Assembly: GCA_944319915.1 (NCBI GenBank)
Contig: CALUEY010000010.1
Span: 1-64,000, forward strand
Origin: an uncultured Prevotella sp.
GTDB taxonomy: Bacteria > Bacteroidota > Bacteroidia > Bacteroidales > Bacteroidaceae
DNA: 64,000 nucleotides
Reading direction: 5' to 3'
Positions 24,856 through 33,500 of the stretch are shown here, in pieces; the stretch's first letter is position 1, and each line of letters opens with the position of its first letter. The translations under genes were made by a program, and so were the position numbers. Under the pieces are notes generated by a model. The model had not been told where the DNA came from. It ran no database searches and saw only the letters and a program-made list of their open reading frames with translations.

Positions 24856-26306
24856 GGTTCGGCATCGTATCCAAGATCATAGGGCAGCTCCTCTTCCTTG
24901 AGGCGGGCATGATGCTCGTGTGCCTCGTCATGGCGGTATGCTACGGCGAGGACGACGTGATGGCCTTCCTCGTGTCGATGGCGCTCACCACCGGCGGCGG
25001 CGTGGCGCTGAGGTACTTAGGCCGCAATGCAGGCAACGAGCTCAACCGGCGCGAGGCTTACCTCGTGGTGGCGCTCATCTGGGTGGTGTTCTGCGCCTTT
25101 GGCATGCTGCCATTGCTCATCAGCGGCTACGTGCCGAGCGTCACCGACGCTTTCTTCGAGACGATGTCGGGCTTCACTACTACCGGCGCCACCATCATAG
25201 ACGACGTGGAGCACCTGCCGCACACCATCCTCTTCTGGCGCTCGCTCACCCACTGGATAGGCGGACTGGGCATAGTGTTCTTCACCATTGCCATCTTGCC
25301 GTCGGTCGTGGGGGGCAGCATCAAGGTGTTCGCCGCCGAGTCCACCGGCCCGCTCAAGAGCAAGATGCACCCCCGGCTGAGCACCGACGCCAAGTGGATA
25401 TGGATGGTTTACCTCGTGATCACGGCCGCCTGCGTGCTCTCTTTCAACTTGGCGGGCATGGGATTGTTCGACAGTGTGTGCTTCTCCATGTCGATTGCCG
25501 GCACGGGGGGCTTCGCCACGTACAACGACAGCCTTGCCCACTTCGGCTCGCCGGCCATAGAATACATCGCCACGGTGTTCCAGGTGCTGGCCGGCATGAA
25601 CTTCACGCTCATCTACGTGGTGCTGTTCAAGGGGCAGGTGAAGAAGCTCTTTGCCGACTCCGAGTTCAAGCTCTTCTGCTGGGTGATAGCCCTTTCGACG
25701 GCGCTTATAGCCTACTTCCTCGTGAGCCGCAGCGGCTACGGGCTTGAGGAGGCCGTGAGGTACGCCTTGTTCCAGACAGTGACGTTCATCACCACAACGG
25801 GGATGTTCACCGACGACGCGGGCAGCTGGCCCCACTTCACGTGGGTCGTGCTAGGCTTCTGCATGTTCATAGGCTCCTGCGCAGGCTCCACGAGCGGCGG
25901 CTTCAAGTGCATACGCGGCGTGATGGTGCTGAAGATAATACGCAACGAGTTCAGGCAGATACTCCACCCGAACGCGGTGTTGCCGATAAAGATTAACAGG
26001 CAGAACATACAGATGGGCCACGTGCCGTCGCTGCTGGCGTTCTTCGTGACCTACATCCTCATCTGCCTGTTTGCGGCCACGGTGATAATACTCTCCGGGG
26101 TGGACGACACGAACTCCATAACCATTGCCCTGAGCAGCATAAGCAACGTTGGCCCGGCGCTGGGCAAGACCATAGGGCCCACCATGTCGTGGGCTTCGCT
26201 GCCCGAAGGCGTAAAGTGGCTCTGCTCGCTCTTGATGCTCATAGGGCGCCTTGAGATAATGACCGTACTCGTACTGTTCACGCGCGGTTTCTGGAAAGAG
26301 AACTGA
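24849..26306 (+). CDS. trkH: Trk potassium uptake protein TrkH (channel subunit)
   Basis: This 485-aa inner-membrane protein forms the potassium path of Trk. It has repeated pore-loop segments typical of TrkH/KtrB: SGFTTTGATII, AGTGGFATYNDS, TVTFITTTGMFTDD and SSISNVGPALG. Many membrane helices fill the rest. Its start lies within the end of trkA. Confidence 0.95.
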   Translation: MVRFGIVSKIIGQLLFLEAGMMLVCLVMAVCYGEDDVMAFLVSMALTTGGGVALRYLGRNAGNELNRREAYLVVALIWVVFCAFGMLPLLISGYVPSVTDAFFETMSGFTTTGATIIDDVEHLPHTILFWRSLTHWIGGLGIVFFTIAILPSVVGGSIKVFAAESTGPLKSKMHPRLSTDAKWIWMVYLVITAACVLSFNLAGMGLFDSVCFSMSIAGTGGFATYNDSLAHFGSPAIEYIATVFQVLAGMNFTLIYVVLFKGQVKKLFADSEFKLFCWVIALSTALIAYFLVSRSGYGLEEAVRYALFQTVTFITTTGMFTDDAGSWPHFTWVVLGFCMFIGSCAGSTSGGFKCIRGVMVLKIIRNEFRQILHPNAVLPIKINRQNIQMGHVPSLLAFFVTYILICLFAATVIILSGVDDTNSITIALSSISNVGPALGKTIGPTMSWASLPEGVKWLCSLLMLIGRLEIMTVLVLFTRGFWKEN

Positions 26307-26328
26307 CGTGTACATAAACAAAGCGACA

Positions 26329-27294
26329 ATGGCAAACATATTCAAATTCAACCCACTGCTGAAGCAGACCATCTGGGGCGGCGAACGCATAATACCGTTC
26401 AAGCACATGGACAGCCAGCTCGACCAAGTGGGCGAAAGCTGGGAGATATCTGGCGTGAAAGGCCACGAGACTACCGTGGCGGGGGGACCTTACGATGGGC
26501 TTGGCGCCAACGCCCTCGTGGCCGAGCTGAAGGACAAGCTGCTCGGCAAGGAGAACTACGCGCGCTTTGGTGACGAGTTCCCGCTGCTGATAAAGTTCAT
26601 CGATGCGGCCCGCGACCTTTCCATACAAGTGCACCCCGACGATGCCAGCGCCGTGCGGAATGGCTACGAGAGGGGCAAGACCGAGATGTGGTACGTGATG
26701 GACTCCGCCCCTGAGGCACGCCTGATGGTGGGCCTGAACAGGCGCATCACGCCCGAGGAATACAAGCGGCTCGTGGAGGACGACACCATCTGCGACGCCA
26801 TCAACAGCTACGCCGTGAAGGAGGGCGACTGCTTCTACATACCCTCGGGGCGCATCCACAGCATAGGGGCGGGCTGCTTCCTGGCCGAGATACAGCAGAC
26901 GAGCGACATAACATACCGCATTTACGACTTCAAGCGGCCCGACCGCAACGGCAGGCTGCGCCAGCTGCACACCGCTGAGGCCGCCGAGGTTATAGACTAC
27001 GAGGTGGCCGAAGACTACCACACTGCCTACCTGCCTGCCCGCAATGAGCCTGTGGGCCTCATATCATGCCAGTATTTCCGCACGGCCCTCTACGATCTCG
27101 ACGAGCCTATGGCCCTCGACTACTCCGAGCTTGACAGCTTTGTGGTGCTGATAGGCCTGAAAGGCGAGGGCGTGCTTGCGCTCGACGACGGCAGCCGGGC
27201 CACGCTCAACGCGGGCGAGACAGTGCTGCTGCCCGCCACCACGGATTTCGTGATGGTGAGCGGAAAGATAAAGTTCCTCGAAACCTATGTCTGA
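26329..27294 (+). CDS. manA: mannose-6-phosphate isomerase, type I (class I)
   Basis: This 321-aa cupin enzyme interconverts mannose 6-phosphate and fructose 6-phosphate. Zinc-site segments are visible: SIQVHPDD, KTEMWYVMD and IPSGRIHSIGAGC. Start ATG 26329 gives the conserved N-terminus FNPLLKQTIWGG; a GTG at 26308 is in frame but adds no conserved residues. It follows trkH by 22 bp and overlaps the convergent DUF4435 gene by 10 bp. Confidence 0.93.
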   Translation: MANIFKFNPLLKQTIWGGERIIPFKHMDSQLDQVGESWEISGVKGHETTVAGGPYDGLGANALVAELKDKLLGKENYARFGDEFPLLIKFIDAARDLSIQVHPDDASAVRNGYERGKTEMWYVMDSAPEARLMVGLNRRITPEEYKRLVEDDTICDAINSYAVKEGDCFYIPSGRIHSIGAGCFLAEIQQTSDITYRIYDFKRPDRNGRLRQLHTAEAAEVIDYEVAEDYHTAYLPARNEPVGLISCQYFRTALYDLDEPMALDYSELDSFVVLIGLKGEGVLALDDGSRATLNAGETVLLPATTDFVMVSGKIKFLETYV

Positions 27295-28367
27295 CCAAGC
27301 CCTGCCTCGGGGGCTGAGCCTTGCCGGCAGCCGCCGGGACCACCTGCCCCGGGGGTGTTGGGAGCCTGCGCGTAGCACTGCGCGAGGTAGCGCTCCACGT
27401 CGGCCTGCAGCCGCTTGAACTGCGGGCAAGCCATGTAGCCAACGCTTTTCTTCAGCATTGAGCCAATGTTCTCAATGCTGTTTTCGTAGCACGAAATTTC
27501 GTTCCTCATCTGCGTGCGGTGCACCGACGTGCGGTTGATTTCGTTCTCGCGTTCCATGCGCAGGCGGTTGCACACCTTGGTGAGTATCGGCACCACCACG
27601 GTGTCGAAGATATGGTGGCCTTGTATGTAGAGATAAGTGGTTTCGGGCGTCACCCCCAGCCGCCTCAGTTCACCGTCGAGCTGGTTGTATGATGCCTTGG
27701 CCTTTGGGTATCGGCTTTGCAGGAAGTGGAGCCTGCGCCTCACCTTGCCGCGCAGGTGGTCAATGGAAGCCTGCGGGTTTGCCACGTTGAAGCCCCCGGG
27801 GTCGATGGCCTTGCAGAAGTCAGTGAGCGAGAAGTCGTTGTAGTTGCCCGTGCGGTACATCCACACCGACCACACGAACAGCGGGTAGCACACCTCGGAG
27901 TACTGCCTCAGGTAGTCTTCGAAGTCGAAGATGGCGTGGTCGTTGAGCGTCACCATCACGCACACGTTGTGCAGCCCGGGCGCGTAGCACTGGAAGTTCT
28001 CAATGGCGTAGACGTAAGTGTGGAACACGTAAGGGCTCTCCAGTATCTTGGCCGACGTGTGCGTGGCCCCCTGCAGCAGGTAGTCGTAGTCGGCGTCTAC
28101 GCAGGCTATCATGTCGCGGCCCACGCGCTCGCTGATGAAGTTCATCAGCACCGACTTCTTGCCGCGCTTCAGCGTGCCGCGCGAGGGCAGCATTACCTCG
28201 AAGAAGCGCGTGCCGTCCTCGAAGCGGTCGAGCACTGTCCGCCAGAACAGTATGTCGTCGTAGCTCTCCACGTAGGCCACTATCTTGCGCCTGGCGCGCT
28301 TCGAGGCGAGGCTGTTGGCCGCCTCCACGTAGCGCGACGTGATGTTCTCCCTAAGTCTCTTGCTCAT
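27285..28367 (-). CDS. DUF4435 (TOPRIM-like) protein, PARIS AriB-like
   Basis: This 360-aa protein has the DUF4435 TOPRIM signature: the acidic strand IVAYVESYDDILFW (Glu 34) and the DxD-type motif IACVDADYDYLL (Asp 91, 93, 95). In PARIS anti-phage systems AriB is a DUF4435 TOPRIM nuclease released by the ATPase AriA. Here the ATPase gene lies 36 bp upstream on the same strand. A helical C-terminal region (about 190-335) and a Gly/Pro-rich tail follow. The pair also occurs widely in Bacteroidales chromosomes, so a housekeeping role is possible. Its last 10 bp overlap manA. Confidence 0.8.
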   Translation of the reverse strand: MSKRLRENITSRYVEAANSLASKRARRKIVAYVESYDDILFWRTVLDRFEDGTRFFEVMLPSRGTLKRGKKSVLMNFISERVGRDMIACVDADYDYLLQGATHTSAKILESPYVFHTYVYAIENFQCYAPGLHNVCVMVTLNDHAIFDFEDYLRQYSEVCYPLFVWSVWMYRTGNYNDFSLTDFCKAIDPGGFNVANPQASIDHLRGKVRRRLHFLQSRYPKAKASYNQLDGELRRLGVTPETTYLYIQGHHIFDTVVVPILTKVCNRLRMERENEINRTSVHRTQMRNEISCYENSIENIGSMLKKSVGYMACPQFKRLQADVERYLAQCYAQAPNTPGAGGPGGCRQGSAPEAGLGQT

Positions 28368-28403
28368 CTCCGGCCTCCTTTACTTGGTGGTAGCCCATGC
28401 CCG

Positions 28404-29222
28404 TCAGAGCGTTATGTCGCTCACCTCGGTCACCTTGTCCATCCAGCCGTTCATGATTACGGCGGGCGAGTGGGTGGTTAGCACCACCTGCACGTTGGGG
28501 TTCAGCTCCACGATGAGGTCGATGAGCCGCTGCTGCCAGTCTACGTGCAGGCTCACCTCCGGCTCGTCCATGAAGAGCACGTAGTGCTGGTTGTCCTCTA
28601 TGAGCACGGTGAGCAGTATGGCGAGCATCTGCTTCTCGCCGCTCGACAGCTGGTAGGGGGTGAGTTCCTCGCCTATCTGCGAGAACATGATCTCGTTCTT
28701 TGAGCGTATCAGCCGCTTGCCCGTCTCGGCGAAGAGGCTGTCCATCATGTTCTGGAACTTGTTCTTGGGCTGCGACAGCCGCTGCGCCCGCTCGGCGGCG
28801 TCGGGCGCCCCGCCCGACAGTGCCTCGATGATGCGGTTGCCTATGTTCACCTGATAGTCGAGGTACTTGCGCTGCAGCTGGTACAGCTGCCAGTCGAGCT
28901 CGGTGGTCACCGATGCGTCTACTATCTTGCTCACGAGGTCGCCGCTCATCAGCGGGCGGTCGAAGCTGCGTATCACGTCGTAGCGTATCCAGCGGGCGTC
29001 CTCCGGCTCCACCTTGATGCGCACGCCCTTGAGCATGTGGCTCGGGAACTCGCCGCCCTGCATCAGGCCGCGCACCACCTTGTTGAGGATGGTGCTCTTG
29101 CCCACTCCGTTGATGCCGCTGAGGATGTTTACCTTGGGGTCCAGGTTCCACACGATGTGCTTCGTGCCGCTCCACAGCGAGTCGATCTCTATCTGCACTA
29201 TGTAGTCTGCGTATTTCTGCAT
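28404..29222 (-). CDS. ABC/SMC-type AAA ATPase partnered with DUF4435, PARIS AriA-like
   Basis: This 272-aa cytoplasmic ATPase starts at ATG 29222. It has Walker A GINGVGKST (about 36-44), an ABC-type signature YQLSSGEKQML, Walker B YVLFMDEPEVSLH and a switch histidine in TTHSPAVIMNG. This is the OLD/AriA-like type of phage-sensing ATPase. It is shorter than typical AriA (about 400 aa or more), so equivalence is uncertain. A -7 box at 29250-29257 starts the two-gene unit with the DUF4435 gene downstream. Confidence 0.8.
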   Translation of the reverse strand: MQKYADYIVQIEIDSLWSGTKHIVWNLDPKVNILSGINGVGKSTILNKVVRGLMQGGEFPSHMLKGVRIKVEPEDARWIRYDVIRSFDRPLMSGDLVSKIVDASVTTELDWQLYQLQRKYLDYQVNIGNRIIEALSGGAPDAAERAQRLSQPKNKFQNMMDSLFAETGKRLIRSKNEIMFSQIGEELTPYQLSSGEKQMLAILLTVLIEDNQHYVLFMDEPEVSLHVDWQQRLIDLIVELNPNVQVVLTTHSPAVIMNGWMDKVTEVSDITL

Positions 29223-29249
29223 AAGCCGCACTTGTTGAAATCTTAATGG

Positions 29250-29257
29250 CAAATATA
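29250..29257 (-). promoter_or_regulatory. -7 box TATATTTG of the ATPase/DUF4435 unit
   Basis: Lies 27 bp before ATG 29222, divergent from the eamA promoter at 29280. Confidence 0.65.
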
Positions 29258-29279
29258 GCGATTTCCGCCCAAAATTGTG

Positions 29280-29287
29280 TACTTTTG
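29280..29287 (+). promoter_or_regulatory. -7 box TACTTTTG of the EamA gene
   Basis: Followed by GCAGG. The leader of about 70 nt before ATG 29361 contains a low-complexity run of TTTAACTTTTAAC-like repeats (about 29319-29350). Confidence 0.6.
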
Positions 29288-29360
29288 CAGGCTCATTTAG
29301 GCACCGCTGCTGCGGCTTTAACTTTTAACTTTCAACTTTTAACGTTTAACTGTATTTACA

Positions 29361-30284
29361 ATGGATACCAACCGACCACTCGTGGCACACCTGTGCCTAT
29401 TGCTCGCCTGCGTGTTCTGGGGGCTCATGGCCCCTGTGGGCAAGGACGCCATGAACCACGGCGTAAGCGGCGTGGAGCTGGTGACGCTCCGCGTTTGCGG
29501 CGCGGCGGCCCTGTTTTGGCTGGCCTCGCTCTTCACAAGGCGCGAGCGGGTGCCAGCGCGCGACCTCGTGCGCCTGTTCTTCGCCGGGCTGCTGGGCCTT
29601 GTGTTCAACCAGTGCTGCTACATCATCGGCCTGGGCATCACCTCGCCCATCAACGCCAGCATCGTAACCACCTCGGCGCCCATCTTCGCCATGGTGCTCT
29701 CGGCCATCATCCTCAAGGAGCCGGTCACCGGCAAGAAGGCCACGGGGGTGCTCCTCGGCTTCAGCGGCGCGCTCATACTGGTGCTCGGCAGCGCCTCGGC
29801 CACAAGCTCCAAGGAGGGCAACCTCGGCGGCGACCTGCTCTGCCTCTTCGCCCAGTTCTCCTTTGCGCTCTACCTGGCGCTGTTCCGCCCGCTCGTGCGG
29901 CGCTACTCGGTGTTCACCGTAAACAAGTGGATGTTCACCTTCGCAGCCGCCGTTGTGCTGCCGTTCACCGCCGGGCGGCTGGCCAGCGTCGACGTGGCGG
30001 CCACCCCGGCCTCGGCTTGGTGGGAGTCGGCATACGTAGTGGTGGTGGGCACTTTCCTCTGCTACATACTCATGATGACGGGCCAGCGCACGCTAAGGCC
30101 CACCGTGGTGAGCATATACAACTACCTGCAGCCGGTGGTGTCGGTGGTGGTGTCGGTGGTGGCGGGCCTCGGGGTGTTCAGCCCGGGCCATGCCGTGGCC
30201 GTGGTGCTTGTGTTCAGCGGGGTGTGGCTCGTAACCAAGTCGAAGAGCCGTGCCGACATCGAGAGGCAGGCAAGGGGGCAGTAG
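29361..30284 (+). CDS. EamA-family (DMT) transporter
   Basis: This 307-aa inner-membrane protein has ten predicted hydrophobic helices in two EamA halves (about 9-145 and 157-292). The first half contains the typical FWGLMAPVGKDAM and NASIVTTSAPIFAMVLSA segments; the second contains YNYLQPVVSVVVSV. EamA proteins export or import small metabolites, but the substrate cannot be told from sequence. It is a single gene followed by an intergenic repeat. Confidence 0.88.
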   Translation: MDTNRPLVAHLCLLLACVFWGLMAPVGKDAMNHGVSGVELVTLRVCGAAALFWLASLFTRRERVPARDLVRLFFAGLLGLVFNQCCYIIGLGITSPINASIVTTSAPIFAMVLSAIILKEPVTGKKATGVLLGFSGALILVLGSASATSSKEGNLGGDLLCLFAQFSFALYLALFRPLVRRYSVFTVNKWMFTFAAAVVLPFTAGRLASVDVAATPASAWWESAYVVVVGTFLCYILMMTGQRTLRPTVVSIYNYLQPVVSVVVSVVAGLGVFSPGHAVAVVLVFSGVWLVTKSKSRADIERQARGQ

Positions 30285-30303
30285 CTGGAGCCGCCGCCGG
30301 GCG

Positions 30304-30503
30304 TAAAGAATCATTACACTGCCGCCCCCTGCGGACAATACGGCCCGTTTGGCATTCCCAAACGGGCCGTATTGCATCCTCAAATGGCCGCTTTCGCACC
30401 CTGGAACGGCCCGTATAGCAAGGCTATCTCTCAGCTTTGCGCAACTCTTTGGCCGTCAGTTTGTTACAGAAAGAGGGCTTTTCGAGTAAAAATCCTTACA
30501 AAA
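30304..30503 (+). repeat. dispersed intergenic repeat, copy 3 (four 22-bp units)
   Basis: The left end is TAAAGAATCATTACAC and the right end TAAAAATCCTTACAAAAA, with four contiguous units at 30334-30421. It sits between the convergent EamA and sprA genes. Units 1 and 2 can pair with each other (ATACGGCCCGTTTGG and CCAAACGGGCCGTAT), giving a strong hairpin that may serve as a terminator for both genes. Confidence 0.85.
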
Positions 30504-30525
30504 ATCTCCATGAGCGGGGCCGCCT

Positions 30526-33500
30526 TCATCGCGTGAGCGAGAACTTGAGGCTCAGGCCGAAGTCCTGCGTGGTGGTGGGGTAGCTGCTGCTGGCGAGCAG
30601 CGGGGTGTTGGTCTGGCGGTCGTAGTAGGCGCTGAGGGTGAGCAGGCGCGACAAGGTGTAGTCGGCCGCGAACGAGAGCTTGAACGCCGAGTTGCCGCTG
30701 CTGGCCGAGCTGGTGACGGTGGCGATGTCGCGCGTGATGCTGGCCTGCTTGCGGAAAGAGATGTCGAGGCGCAGGTTGAGGTCGTGGTTCACGCCGCTGC
30801 CGCGCGTGCGCGTGGTGGTGGCCTGCTTGGCGGCGGTGGCCTTTTGGCCTCCCCGCTGCGTCTTCTTTATCTTGCGCGACGTGCTGCTGCCAAAGAGGTT
30901 GAAGTTGCTTATCTTGTATCCCAGGCCTATCACCCAGTCCTTGCTCAGCGCCTCGTTTATCTGTATGCTGGTCATGCTGAGGCTCAGCACTCGCGTGGTG
31001 CGGTATTCCACCTTGCAGGTGAGGTTGTTCTGGAGCGTGAAGTCGATGCCGAGCAGCGGCGAGAAGGCCTCGTTGATGCTCACGGTGCTCACGTTGTACA
31101 TGCTGTTGGGGATGGGGTTGCCCGTGGTGGCGTCGGTGATGAAGCCAAGGCCGTCCATGTATTCGCGCCATGAGCTGTAGGTGGCGTAGCTGCCCACGGC
31201 GAACACGCTCTTGTAGGAGTGGTTGATGTTTACGCTCTTGAAGTGGTCGCGCATCCACGGCAGCTTGCCCAGGCCGCTGTACTTCAGCGTCCAGTTGGGC
31301 AGCATGCGCTTCAGGGCGGGGAATATGTCGAGCGACGAGCCTGCGCTCGAGGTGTAGGCCGAGAGGAATGCGGGTATGAGCACGTCGGCGCTGTACTTGT
31401 TTACCTGCCCCAGCCCTGGGTTGTACTGCGCCCCGCCGAGGTTGATGCCGTTGGCGTCGGTAAGCCCGGCGGGGTAGCGCGTGCCGGCGTAGCGGGCCTG
31501 CACCCTCGCGCGGAATCCGTCGAGCGAGGCGCAGAACTTCTCGAAGGTTTTCGAGTGGTAGCCGTTGCTGGCGTCGCCCATGCCCTCGAAGGCGCCCTTG
31601 AGGCTTATCGTGGTCATGTTGAACGAGCCGCTCTGCGTGGTGGGCATGCCGTCGTACATGTACTGTATGCTGCGCGACTTGTTCACCGTGCGGCTGGCGT
31701 TGAGGTCTATCTTGAGGTCGGGCAGCGGCTCGAGCGTCACGCGCACCTGCAGGTCTTCGCTGGCGTTGGTGCTCGCCGGGGTGGCCACGCTGTCGTTGCT
31801 TAGCAGCCACCCGTTGTCGTAGGCCTTCTGCAGGTAGCTGTCGCCCACGAAGCCGAAGGCGAAGTCGAGGCCCGGCGACATCGCGCCGCCCGTGCGCTGG
31901 CCCAGCATGTCGCCCACGTTAGGCATGAAGCCGGGCAGCGACATGGAGTACTGGTTGCGGTAGGATATGCCCACGTTGCGCACCATCATGAGGAAGCGGG
32001 CCGCATACTGGGCGGGCTTGTACCACCATTGCTCCTCGAGCGGCTCCTTGGGCGTTATGCTCAGCTTTATCTGCACGGTGTCGAGGTTGCGTATGAGTAT
32101 CTTGTTGTCGTCTATCACCTTGTACTTCAGCTTGTATGGGCGGCCGTCCTTGGTGCGCGCCGTAACGCGCAGGCGGCGGCTCTTCTTGCCGTGGGCCACG
32201 GTTACGGTGGTGTCGGGCTTGAGCGTTATCTCGCGTTGGTAGGTGTTCTTGCCCAGCGGCAGCTTGCCGGCCTGCTTCTTGTCGGCTGCGGTCTGGGTGA
32301 GCAGGCTGTCCTTGGCCGTCTTCTGCGACACCGTGAGCGGGCGCGGCTTCCTGGCGGCCTTTGCCTTGCGGGGCTTGGGCTTGCCCACTTCCTCGTTGGC
32401 CTTCTTGAGGAATGGCACGTGGTTGTAGAGCGTCTCCATGTTCAGGGTGGAGTTGATGTTGAGGTTGCGGTTGTTGCTTACGGTGTTGCCGAGCGAGGTG
32501 CCGTCGTCAAGCTCGGTGCCGCGCACCCACGAGTAGGTGGCCGTGTAAGAGGCGTCGGCGTTGAGCCAGTCGAATATGGGCAGCTTGTTAAGCGGCAGCT
32601 GGTAGGAAGCCGTGAACGATTGCTGGTAGTCGAGCGGCGTGCCGAACTCGCGGAGGCTCTGCTTCACGGAGTCTTTCCACACACGGTACTGGTCGGGGTA
32701 GAGGTCCTTGTTCACCGGGGTGTAGGGCTCTTCCACCTCGGCGTGGGTGGCCGACTGGAAGTTCATGTGCAGGTTCTTGGTGAGGTCCCAGCGCAGGGAG
32801 AACTCGCGGTCCCACAGGAACTGCGAGCTGAAGTTGAGCGGCAGCTGCGATGCGCCCGTGCTCTCCATGTCGCGCTCCTGCAGCTCGTAGTAGTTGCGCG
32901 TAAGCTCGGTGTTGAACGATATGTTCTGCGGCAGGTAGTTAAGCGCGAACGACTTTGGCAGGCTCAGCCACTTGCTCTTGCCCTTTAGCTTCTTGAACGG
33001 CTCGTATGCCTTGTAAACGGGCGTGTAGCTGTAGTTCATCGCCCCGCTCCACTCGTCTTCCTTCTCGTATACGGTGGTTTCGCCGCTCGTGTAGCTGTGC
33101 GAGTGGCTGTAGCTGAAGGAGAAGTTGGCCGGGTCGTAGGGCATGGGGTGGCGCTTGGTCTTGATGCCCACGCGCACGTTGGAGAGCGAGAAGTTGGTGT
33201 TGGTGGTCTTGGTTACGGCTATCGCCTCTATCGAGTCGCGCTCGTGCTCGCTTGCCGTCGACTCGAGCGCGTCGTCAAGCTCCATGTCGGTGTCGAGCGG
33301 ATTGTACTTTGGGCGCGTCTCTTCCTTTGTCACCGAGTAGTAGAGGGGTATGCTAACGTTGGCCTTGTCGGGGAAGAACTTGCCCAGCTCGAGGTTGGCC
33401 GTGAAGCTGTAGGTCTTGTAGTCATCGTTCGACCGCTCGGCTATGCCTTCCTCCAGGCCCCCGAAACCGTCGGTCATCATCTTTCCCGTGAGGTCCACCG

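Noticed and set aside
29319-29350. TTTAACTTTTAAC-like run as an operator
   Set aside because: Low-complexity AT sequence without a clear dyad; common in such leaders and not enough to call a site.
30464-31810. 448-codon minus-strand frame within the end of sprA
   Set aside because: Another frame of sprA, rich in His/Arg/Gln/Pro as expected for a shadow.
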